A stretch of DNA of 55,097 nucleotides from Pandoraea sp. ASV26. GTDB taxonomy: Bacteria > Pseudomonadota > Gammaproteobacteria > Burkholderiales > Burkholderiaceae. The number at the start of each line of letters is the position of its first letter. Within the stretch, counting starts at the first letter, position 1. Location of the stretch: positions 1 through 55,097 of the forward strand of contig NZ_JAELTP010000029.1 of NCBI RefSeq assembly GCF_016428915.1, read 5' to 3'. Both the position numbers and the translations under genes were made by a program. Below are positions 1 to 6,481 of the stretch, piece after piece. The notes under the pieces were generated by a model. The model was not told the DNA's origin, ran no database searches, and worked only from the letters and a program-made list of their open reading frames with translations.

Positions 1-196
1 TGCGCGGGTCGGGGCTCCACCAGAGAACGGGCTGGCCCTGCGAGTACCACGGGAAGATGCCTTGCCGATAGGCGGCGAGCAGGCGTTGCGGCGAGAGGTC
101 GAGGCCGGCCGCGAGCAGTCCTGGCGCGTCGCTCATGGCGTCGAGCGCTTCGTCCACCGCCGGGAAGGGATCGTTTGCTTCGAGCCAGACGACCAT
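1..196 (-). CDS. aat: Leucyl/phenylalanyl-tRNA--protein transferase (partial)
   Basis: Only the first 65 or so codons lie in the window; the 3' part is beyond position 1. The enzyme transfers Leu or Phe from charged tRNA to N-terminal Lys/Arg of proteins, marking them for ClpAP degradation. The visible N-terminus ([12 protein letters not shown], then [26 protein letters not shown] and WWSPDPR) carries the conserved Aat signatures. The start is taken at the ATG ending at 196, which matches the usual family N-terminus. The gene follows the Nudix hydrolase gene by about 60 bp on the same strand and may be cotranscribed with it. Confidence 0.88.
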   Translation of the reverse strand, partial: MVVWLEANDPFPAVDEALDAMSDAPGLLAAGLDLSPQRLLAAYRQGIFPWYSQGQPVLWWSPDPR

Positions 197-255
197 GGTG
201 ACGTTAGCGCTCAGGGGCTTCGGGCGACATCATGCGATACGCGACGAGCGTACGC

Positions 256-888
256 TCAGACATGCAACATCGGCGTGAGGATGTCCTCGGTGTGCGCCGT
301 GTTGACGGGCAGCGACGGTACCGGTGAACCCGGCACGGCGGCGTCCTGCGCCGCTTCGAGGTGTACGCCGAACGCGCCGGCACGACGGTCTTCGAAGAAG
401 AACCGCAGTGTTTTCGCGACGGTCGGGAAGGCGATCTCATCCCAGGGGATCTCGTCTTCCGAGAACAGGGCGACTTCGAGGCTTTCTTCGCCGGCGGCAA
501 ATTGCGGCTCGCGCATTTGTGCCAGGTAGAAGATATGCACCTGATTCACGTGCGGCACGTTGAGCAGCGAGAAGAGGGCGCCGACTTCGACAATGGCACC
601 GGCTTCTTCGAGGGTCTCGCGGGCGGCGGCCTGCGACGTCGTCTCGCCAATTTCCATGAAGCCTGCGGGCAGCGTCCAGTAACCGAGGCGCGGTTCGATG
701 GCGCGTTTGCACAACAGCACCTGATCGCCCCACACAGGCACCGTGCCGAGCACGTTGCGCGGGTTCTGATAATGGATGGTGCCGCAGTGGGTGCAGACAT
801 GCCGCTCGCGATTATCGCCGGGCGGAATGCGCAACTCGACCGGATGGCCGCAAGCGGAACAGAATTGGATGGGAGGACGTCGGTTCAT
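256..888 (-). CDS. Nudix hydrolase with N-terminal zinc ribbon
   Basis: A 210-residue hydrolase of the family cleaving nucleoside diphosphates linked to another moiety. A short zinc ribbon (CSAC at residues 10-13, CTHC at about 32-35) precedes the Nudix fold, as in NADH pyrophosphatase-like members. The Nudix box is intact, from GFMEIGETTSQ through RETLEEAGA (pattern Gx5Ex7REUxEExGU). The substrate cannot be read from sequence; NADH/ADP-ribose-type dinucleotides are plausible. It is upstream of aat on the same strand. The last 30 residues are outside the domain and poorly conserved in appearance. Confidence 0.85.
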   Translation of the reverse strand: MNRRPPIQFCSACGHPVELRIPPGDNRERHVCTHCGTIHYQNPRNVLGTVPVWGDQVLLCKRAIEPRLGYWTLPAGFMEIGETTSQAAARETLEEAGAIVEVGALFSLLNVPHVNQVHIFYLAQMREPQFAAGEESLEVALFSEDEIPWDEIAFPTVAKTLRFFFEDRRAGAFGVHLEAAQDAAVPGSPVPSLPVNTAHTEDILTPMLHV

Positions 889-1027
889 GTTGCTGCGAGT
901 GTATCATCGGCAACGCGTGCTGTGCGGCGGCGCAAACGGCTTGCCGGGATAACCCGTGTTGCGCGGGCGGGCGGCGGTTTTCCATCTGTCGCCAGACGTA
1001 CGTCAGAAAAATATTCGGTCAGTCATG

Positions 1028-1056
1028 TTGCACTGCGATGGCAATTGCCATATAAT
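1028..1056 (+). promoter_or_regulatory. Sigma-70 promoter of tRNA-fMet
   Basis: TTGCAC at 1028-1033 and a perfect TATAAT at 1051-1056 are separated by 17 bp. The tRNA begins 14 bp after the -10 box, so the transcript would start just ahead of the mature 5' end. Confidence 0.85.
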
Positions 1057-1069
1057 CTAATTCTTCAGA

Positions 1070-1146
1070 CGCGGGGTGGAGCAGTCTGGCAGCTCGTCGG
1101 GCTCATAACCCGAAGGTCACAGGTTCAAATCCTGTCCCCGCAACCA
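1070..1146 (+). tRNA. Initiator tRNA-fMet (CAT)
   Basis: A 77-nt cloverleaf with anticodon CAT and encoded CCA. The acceptor stem CGCGGGG/CCCCGCA leaves an unpaired C1-A72, and the anticodon stem has three G-C pairs (GGG/CCC). Both features mark an initiator rather than an elongator methionine tRNA. Confidence 0.96.
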
Positions 1147-1151
1147 AATTG

Positions 1152-1185
1152 AAAAGCCTGATTTCGATGAGAAATCAGGCTTTTT
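1152..1185 (+). terminator. Rho-independent terminator after tRNA-fMet
   Basis: Perfect 10-bp stem GCCTGATTTC / GAAATCAGGC with loop GATGA, followed by a T-run. It lies six bases after the tRNA CCA end. Confidence 0.92.
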
Positions 1186-1281
1186 GCGTTTTGCCTCCAT
1201 CGCGGGTTTGTCATTGGCATGTGTCCGATGCGATATGCGTGTCATTTGCGCGTGACTCAAGATATCCAACCGTGAGTTTCC

Positions 1282-1746
1282 ATGTCAGGCATCTTTACCA
1301 CGAACGAAAACGAATTCGACGCCATCACCGAGCTTTGGGAGGCGTCTGTTCGCGCGACGCACGATTTCCTGAGTGACGACGATATTGCCTGGCTGCGTCC
1401 GAGAATCCGCAATGAGTATCTTGCCGCGGTCACATTGCGTGTGTTTCGTGACGATGCCGGCACCCTTCGCGGTTTTCTCGGCGTGGCAGAGGGCAATGTG
1501 GAGATGTTGTTTGTCGCGCCTGATGCTCGCAGGCAAGGTATCGGCGCCGCATTGCTGGCGTATGCCGTGCGAGAACTCGATTGTGCGAGCGTCGACGTCA
1601 ACGAGCAGAACCCGCAAGCGCTGGCGTTCTATCGACGCGAGGGGTTTGAGGTAACGGGCCGGTCGGAACTTGACGGGCAGGGCCGTCCGTTCCCGCTGCT
1701 GCACATGCGACTCGCTACCGCGCAGCCGGCAGCAAGCGCTGTTTGA
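1282..1746 (+). CDS. GNAT family N-acetyltransferase (YjaB-like)
   Basis: A 154-residue Gcn5-related acetyltransferase that transfers acetyl from acetyl-CoA to an unknown amine. The sequence follows E. coli YjaB closely: ATHDFLS near residue 30, the acetyl-CoA pyrophosphate loop RRQGIGAALL near residue 90, DVNEQNPQALAFYRREGFEVTGRSE (shown in pieces: VNEQN, AFYRREGF, VTGRSE) and PFPLLHM at the end. It converges on eamA and the two reading frames overlap by 32 bp. It has no obvious operon partner. Confidence 0.85.
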   Translation: MSGIFTTNENEFDAITELWEASVRATHDFLSDDDIAWLRPRIRNEYLAAVTLRVFRDDAGTLRGFLGVAEGNVEMLFVAPDARRQGIGAALLAYAVRELDCASVDVNEQNPQALAFYRREGFEVTGRSELDGQGRPFPLLHMRLATAQPAASAV

Positions 1747-2599
1747 TCTTCGCGCCGAATACGTTCACCACGAGACCTGACATGACGAGCACCGCGCCCG
1801 CGATTTGCGGTCCGGCGAGTTGCTCGTCGAGTAGCAGTGCGGCCGATGCGAGGCCGATGATGGGCACGAGCAGTGAGAACGGCGCGACCTGGCTGGCGGG
1901 GTAACGCGTCATCAGGCGCCCCCACAGCGAATAGCCGACGAGTGTCGCGATGAAGGCGAGATAGGCGATGGCGAAGATCGACGCTGCCGAGAGATGCGAG
2001 AGCGAATTCGAGATTTGCTGCGGGCCCTCGAACGCGTAGGACAGCAGCGCGAACGGAATCGGCGGAATGAGGCTTGCCCAGACAACGAGGCCGACGAGGT
2101 CGACTTTACCGATCCGCTTCGTGACGATGTTGCCCGTCGCCCAGCTAAGCGACGCGCAAAGTGTGAGCACGAAGCCGAGCAGTGTCATTGCGCCGCCGCC
2201 TTGCATCCCGATGACGGCAAGGCCGGCCGCCGCGATCAACAGACCGACGACGTTCTGCGCGCGAAAGCGCTCTCCCAGGCACAACACGGCGAGGCCCAAC
2301 GTGAAGAACGCCTGTGCTTGGAGCACGAGTGACGCGAGGCCGGCAGGCATGCCGACGTACATCGCGGTAAACAACAGCGCGAATTGCCCGAATGAAATCG
2401 TCAGGCCGTACGCGATCAGCCAGCGCCACGGCACCTGCGGACGTTTGACAAAGAGGATCGCAGGGAAGGCGGCGAGCAGGAATCGGAGGGCGCCCAGCAG
2501 CATGGGCGGCACACCATGCAGACCGACCTTGATGACGACGAAGTTCACGCCCCAGGCGAGTACGACAATGAGTGCCTGCAACAGATCCTTCGGTGCCAT
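1715..2599 (-). CDS. eamA: EamA/DMT-superfamily exporter (cysteine/O-acetylserine type)
   Basis: A 294-residue inner-membrane protein with ten hydrophobic segments arranged as two EamA repeats. Identity to E. coli EamA (YdeD), an exporter of cysteine-pathway metabolites, is visible throughout: NFVVIKVGLH, GLTISF, GMPAGLASLVLQAQAFFT, SWATGN and SLLVPIIGLASAALLLDE. The start at 2599 is chosen over the longer open frame because AAGGAG lies at the right distance and the protein then begins at the first membrane segment, as in the family. It was originally divergent from dusA, whose displaced 5' end remains at about 2831-2877. Confidence 0.87.
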   Translation of the reverse strand: MAPKDLLQALIVVLAWGVNFVVIKVGLHGVPPMLLGALRFLLAAFPAILFVKRPQVPWRWLIAYGLTISFGQFALLFTAMYVGMPAGLASLVLQAQAFFTLGLAVLCLGERFRAQNVVGLLIAAAGLAVIGMQGGGAMTLLGFVLTLCASLSWATGNIVTKRIGKVDLVGLVVWASLIPPIPFALLSYAFEGPQQISNSLSHLSAASIFAIAYLAFIATLVGYSLWGRLMTRYPASQVAPFSLLVPIIGLASAALLLDEQLAGPQIAGAVLVMSGLVVNVFGAKIKQRLLPAAR

Positions 2600-2699
2600 G
2601 CCGGGGTCTCCTTGTGCTTCTTTATCTGATTGGGGGGAAGGCGCAAGTGTACTCCGAGGGCGTGTACGCGTCTCTGGAGAAAACCGGTGCGATCGCACG

Positions 2700-2992
2700 C
2701 AGGCCCGGGCTGAGGCGGTTCTTCCGGTCCGGGCGCGCTGTTGGGGTACGACGTATACTTTGTGCTTCGTTTATCAAGAGACGTTGCCTTGTGAGGGCAA
2801 GGCGACGTTTGCCGTAGCTGAGGAATTTGCATGAACCTGCCTGCCTGCCCGCCGCGTCAGCGTCGCGCCGATGATGGCTTGCGTGGCGTGGATTTGATGC
2901 AGCGAGCGCCGTATAGCGCAGCGCTATGAATGCAGCCGAAACATGCGGGGGGCCATGCCGTTGGCAAAGTCAGACGAACTGCAAGGTGACGA
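2700..2992. other. Former eamA-dusA intergenic region and island left end
   Basis: No gene is seen here. Up to about 2830 this is chromosomal sequence that once led into dusA, with a small CCTTG/CAAGG hairpin near 2790. From 2831 it contains the displaced dusA start and then the first bases of the island. Confidence 0.5.
2831..2877 (+). pseudogene. dusA: Displaced 5' end of dusA containing attL
   Basis: The sequence repeats the start of the intact dusA at 10367: both begin ATGAA.CT and share CGCGTCAG followed by GCGCCGATGATGG. Positions 2853-2877 match 10385-10409 at 23 of 25 bases. The frame encoding SVAPMM continues only a few codons to a stop, so this fragment is not functional. It is the chromosomal dusA start cut off when the island integrated. 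Confidence 0.8.
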
Positions 2993-3214
2993 CTATGCGT
3001 CGAGAAAGTCAGCCTTCAACTTGTGGCATTCACAGACGAGTTCGACTGTCATTTCGCCAAGCTCTTCGAAGATCGCGAGAAGGAAGCGGTGAGGCATTTC
3101 CTTGCCTGCGTCTGTGGTCGTGCATGTCGTGAGCACGAGGATACGTTCGGCGAGAGTGCTGAGCTTGTCTACGGACGAGCGGATAGGGAAAACTGCTGGA
3201 GGATTACAGGTCAT
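2993..3214 (-). CDS. Small hypothetical protein (DUF6124/DUF3077-like pattern)
   Basis: A 73-residue protein beginning MTCNPPAVFPIRSSVD. The layout (short basic start, NPP, F.IRS, then two helices ending LVCECHKLKADFLDA) recalls small DUF6124/DUF3077-type proteins of Pseudomonas and Burkholderia, but this is a weak resemblance. ATG at 3214 is preferred to the GTG at 3223 because GAGG lies 8 nt before it. A long, heavily structured leader precedes it at 3244-3470. No function is known. Confidence 0.5.
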   Translation of the reverse strand: MTCNPPAVFPIRSSVDKLSTLAERILVLTTCTTTDAGKEMPHRFLLAIFEELGEMTVELVCECHKLKADFLDA

Positions 3215-3243
3215 GCGGGGCACCTCGATCTAGCCAATCTGAG

Positions 3244-3470
3244 AACCCCGCCACCCGCTGCATTGCGCAGGGGTGGGCGGGCACTGGACTAGGTTGACGA
3301 ACCGCTGGTCACTCGGATTAGGCGGCACACCCGAAGGTGTCCCAATCCAGGCCCGCCCGTAGATACGGATGCGTGGCAGTGCGCACACGAAAGCCGCAAA
3401 GTTCGCGGCCGTGTGCCCGAGATAAGACCGTTCGGGTCGTCAAACCCGGTCGCGTTTGGGGCGCGACGGG
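3244..3470 (-). ncRNA. Structured leader or small RNA upstream of the 2993-3214 gene
   Basis: Several strong hairpins stand in series on the transcript of the small gene. They are: CCCCGCCACCCG pairing with GGGTGGGCGGG (about 3245-3281); ACACC-CGAA-GGTGT (3327-3340) enclosed by GGATT/AATCC; a stem GCACACG/GCCGC with GCGGC/GTGTGC around 3382-3416; GACC/GGTC; and CGGTCGCG/CGCGACGG near 3450. The density and the tetraloop argue for a functional RNA. The general look recalls phage C4-type antisense RNAs, but I cannot confirm membership. Confidence 0.4.
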
Positions 3471-3773
3471 AACAAGCTTATCGAGCTGACGTTGTGGGCA
3501 CCACGCGTTCGGAGTCGCATTCTAGGCCACTCGCTGCGATTCGGAACATTCCGATGCCTCAATAGGGACTCTTCTTGATTGACGGGGGCGCTCTGAACAA
3601 TGTGTTGCACGAAAACGGAGCCTTGGGTTCAACTCACGTGTAAGCGAGCGATTGGTTCAACCGCGTCTAAGGACACTGTTTCGTACCCGCTCGGAAACGA
3701 AAGCCGTTAAAGCGGTGCAATTTCGGCATTTCGTTCCCGAACGGGAACGGAATCTATCGAATGACGGCGTTGT

Positions 3774-4976
3774 TTATTCGGAATCCACTTCCGGCCAAAG
3801 CTTCGGGAACAAGAACCTCAAGCTCTTCAACGGTAGGGCGAAGGCAAGATTATCCCGATGCGAGTCAGAGCGCAGAATCCCGAAATCCAAGAGACTCCGG
3901 GTAATGCGTCTGGCGGTCGCATCGCTTTCTCCGAGAATCTGTGCGAATTCCGCACGCGAAAGCGGTCGGGTACGAGCGATGAATTCGAGGGCCAGTGCAG
4001 ACTTCTCGGGTCTGATAACTGACTTGTCGGAACCTATTTGCCACGGGTTTGCGTCAAGGTAGGAGAGCAAGTCGCGCAGCCGTGCCGTGAATCCGCCGAA
4101 CTCCATCATCTTCAACATGAAGTTGACCTGATCCAGACAGCAGTTGAGGAAGTAATTGATGAACTTGACTAGCTCTTCTTGCGACAGGTTGCCTCTTCCG
4201 TCTAGGTCGTTGCGCCGAGACATATCCGCTGCGGCGAGGCGAGCGTAGTACTCGTCGTGGGTACGGGCGAATCCGCGTAACGGAGACCAAAGACCATCGG
4301 TCAATCCGGATGCGTGCAGCGTCAAGTGCGAATGCAAGCGGCAGACGCGACCATTGCCGTCGATGAACGGGTGGATCCACGCGAGGCGATGATGTGAGCA
4401 AGCCGTCGCAATCAGTTGGTACTCAGAGGCCTTGATGCGGGAGTAGCGCTTTCCCCATTCCTCCATTAGCTGGGGTATGAGATCTACCGGGGGCGCCATG
4501 TGCTTGCCAACGGTTACATCCTTCTCTCTGAATTCGCCTGGTCGGATAAGGTCGCCTTCGTTCGTGAGTCGGAATTTCTCCGGCAGCGCTTCGAAGAACA
4601 GTCGGTGTATGGTGCGTACGCGCTCCGCATTAAACATTTCGCTGGCGCTTACATCTTTCCATTGATTTTCCAACTGCTCCTCGGCGTGAATGTGCGCCGT
4701 GGCCAGCAACTGCTTCTTGTGCTCTTCTGTGTCCAACGAGTAGTGCTGCTCAAGAGCCTGCTGAATCTTTGCAGGAGTGGTGTGCTGCCCCTCGATCTTG
4801 TTCGTGTAGTAGGAGTTCATGTTCCGAAGGAGCGGAACAAGGGCGTCGGCGACCGGGCCTTTCCCATCGGCCTGTAACTCGCGGGCTCGTTCGGACAGAG
4901 AGGCCGCCAGTTCGAGCGAACCGTCAAGCACTCGGTCTTCCGGGAAGAGGGGCTGGATCGAGACGACAGTAACCAT
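3774..4976 (-). CDS. Fic family protein (class II, autoinhibited)
   Basis: A 400-residue Fic enzyme, expected to transfer AMP from ATP onto Ser/Thr/Tyr hydroxyls of target proteins. The catalytic loop HPFIDGNGRVCR is complete at residues 202-213 (H202, G208, R210). The inhibitory helix motif TNKIEG at 58-63 fits [S/T]xxxE[G/N] on the N-terminal side, hence class II. The C-terminal third (from about 310) looks like a winged helix and may bind DNA for autoregulation. It lies alone in the island; no antitoxin gene adjoins it, consistent with built-in inhibition. AAAGG precedes the ATG. Confidence 0.88.
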   Translation of the reverse strand: MVTVVSIQPLFPEDRVLDGSLELAASLSERARELQADGKGPVADALVPLLRNMNSYYTNKIEGQHTTPAKIQQALEQHYSLDTEEHKKQLLATAHIHAEEQLENQWKDVSASEMFNAERVRTIHRLFFEALPEKFRLTNEGDLIRPGEFREKDVTVGKHMAPPVDLIPQLMEEWGKRYSRIKASEYQLIATACSHHRLAWIHPFIDGNGRVCRLHSHLTLHASGLTDGLWSPLRGFARTHDEYYARLAAADMSRRNDLDGRGNLSQEELVKFINYFLNCCLDQVNFMLKMMEFGGFTARLRDLLSYLDANPWQIGSDKSVIRPEKSALALEFIARTRPLSRAEFAQILGESDATARRITRSLLDFGILRSDSHRDNLAFALPLKSLRFLFPKLWPEVDSE

Positions 4977-5054
4977 GGGACCTTTCTTTGCGTTGGTTTT
5001 CCCCGCAAGAGCTTACCTATCCGCCCAGGTTCGTACAGTTTTCTGGAGGGATAA

Positions 5055-5160
5055 ATGTAGGGTTCTTTGGAGGGTTAAAAGTATCGTAACTATTTGTTGA
5101 TTATATATTTTTTATTTTCGTGTGTGGATGAATGTAGGGTTGTTCGTAGGGTTCTTTGAG
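5055..5160. repeat. Iterated TGTAGGGTTCTTTG-type repeats upstream of fic
   Basis: The motif TAGGGTTCTTTG[G/A]G occurs at about 5057 and again at about 5148, with a further TGTAGGGTTGTTC copy at 5134, around a very AT-rich core at 5100-5115. It lies between fic (-) and the antitoxin remnant (+). It may be an operator for the Fic winged helix, but this is inference only. Confidence 0.35.
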
Positions 5161-5239
5161 CGGTTCTGCTGCTCCCCCGACCCCACGAGGCCGTGCTAGC
5201 CCCGAACGGTCACTCGTGCCACGTTCTTGGCGGTGTCGA

Positions 5240-5408
5240 ATGCTCACATCTCTCACCCTTGACGACGAACTACTCGCGAAGGCTAAGGCGCTCGCAGGCC
5301 ACTCAATGCACGACGGCATTGATCAATGAGGCCCTCAGAGCATTGATTGAAAGGGAGGGACATCCGAGTGGCGAGGAGCCGATGGAGATAGCTCAGCGCG
5401 ATACCTAA
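5240..5408 (+). pseudogene. Frameshifted VapB-type antitoxin remnant
   Basis: The first frame reads MLTSLTLDDELLAKAKALAGHSM and then stops at GIDQ. A frame shifted by +1 continues with TTALINEALRALIEREGHPSG. Joined, they give a typical VapB-like antitoxin (LTLDDELLAKA..., ALxxEALRALIERE). Removing one base near 5305 (the C after ATG) restores the frame. No PIN-domain VapC toxin gene follows. It is therefore a decayed, orphan antitoxin. Confidence 0.65.
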
Positions 5409-5737
5409 GCGCTGGCCAGTCCGTAAAGCTTGAAATGAGATCCCGGCACTTTGGTGTTGCTCTCGAAGTGCGTGGTATGCCGAGGAGAGTTATTGCTGCT
5501 ACACAATCACTTGGCCTGAGAGGGCTGTTCCTCCCAATAGCGACCGGATGTGGTCGTCGCCTATCGGCCAAAAACGGCCGTTCGCCTTCGCCTAAGAAAG
5601 GACACTCAGCTGTCGGTTCCTCGTTCAAAAGCGGACGTGCTCATGCCGAATTTCGGTAGATCACCTATTGACGCAATTGAGCCCGATTCTTCGTATTACA
5701 ATTCGAACGCTGCGGACGGAAAAAACAAAGGGGAAAC
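5409..5737. other. Intergenic region before the NYN gene
   Basis: No convincing gene is seen. Short open frames on both strands here have no recognisable domain and poor ribosome sites. The promoter of the NYN-NACHT pair should lie in the AT-richer last 80 bp; TTGACG near 5670 is a possible -35 box but no good -10 is at proper spacing. Confidence 0.4.
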
Positions 5738-6472
5738 GTGGCTGATCTTACAGTGTTCGTCGACTACGACAATGTTCAAACAGCGCATACCAGCGCTGGA
5801 TCTGTGAACCTGGCGCGCATGATCGTCTCGCTATTGCCGACGTCCGTGCTTGTCCGATACGCCGCAGTTACTGTTCGTCTTTACGGAGGATGGCGTTCCA
5901 AAGCGAATTTGACAAGGCTCGCGCAGCGCTTGATCCCCGATATACGGCAGAATTCACCTGGCGTTTTCAACGGTCAGCACGAGGGAGCGAATTTTAGTTT
6001 ACGCCTAAATGTTGAACTTGCAGACAAGCCAATCGGCGCAACTTCACCGTTAGAGGAGACGCTTGTCCTTGATCGGGATCTCAGAAAGTTCAGGACGAAA
6101 GCGCATCCTTGGCAACACTGTACCAACGCAGGGAGCTGTGGATTCGGCGCGTTTGCAAGCATCGGACACGGTTCCGCATGCGGAAATTCGAGCTGTGCAA
6201 TGAAACTAGGTGACTTGCTCGTTCGCGATGAGCAAAAAATGGTCGACACCCTGATTGTCGCAGATATGGCGCAAAGTGTTCACCTGGCCAAAGCGAGGGA
6301 CATAGTCGTAGTGTCATCGGATACAGACATGTGGCCAGGAGTGCTATTGGCGCTCCGCGCCGGGTGTTCTGTGATTCACGTCCACACTAAGCACGGGTGG
6401 CGCACCCAGGGCCACTTGATTAGAACGATACCCAATCAACTCGGTCGTGGCTATAAACAAATGAGCGTATAA
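5738..6472 (+). CDS. NYN-domain (PIN-like) ribonuclease
   Basis: A 244-residue protein with the NYN/LabA fold, metal-dependent nucleases related to PIN domains. The acidic positions are visible: VFVDYDNV (D9, D11), QKMVDTLIVADM (D170, D176) and VVVSSDTDMWPG (D195, D197), followed by LALRAGCSVIHV. Between the two halves is an insertion with C128, C134, H144, C148 and C153 that could bind zinc. The start is GTG with AAAGGGG just upstream. It ends 9 bp before the NACHT NTPase gene, so both are almost surely one operon. An RNase role under control of the NTPase is inferred. Confidence 0.72.
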   Translation: MADLTVFVDYDNVQTAHTSAGSVNLARMIVSLLPTSVLVRYAAVTVRLYGGWRSKANLTRLAQRLIPDIRQNSPGVFNGQHEGANFSLRLNVELADKPIGATSPLEETLVLDRDLRKFRTKAHPWQHCTNAGSCGFGAFASIGHGSACGNSSCAMKLGDLLVRDEQKMVDTLIVADMAQSVHLAKARDIVVVSSDTDMWPGVLLALRAGCSVIHVHTKHGWRTQGHLIRTIPNQLGRGYKQMSV

Positions 6473-6481
6473 GAACGGGAT

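Noticed and set aside
2831-2925. A functional second dusA
   Set aside because: Only the first codons remain; the frame of SVAPMM ends after a few codons.
5335-5659. Open frames on both strands near 5335-5659
   Set aside because: Arg/Pro-rich sequence without a start signal; this kind of frame is common in intergenic sequence of Burkholderiaceae.
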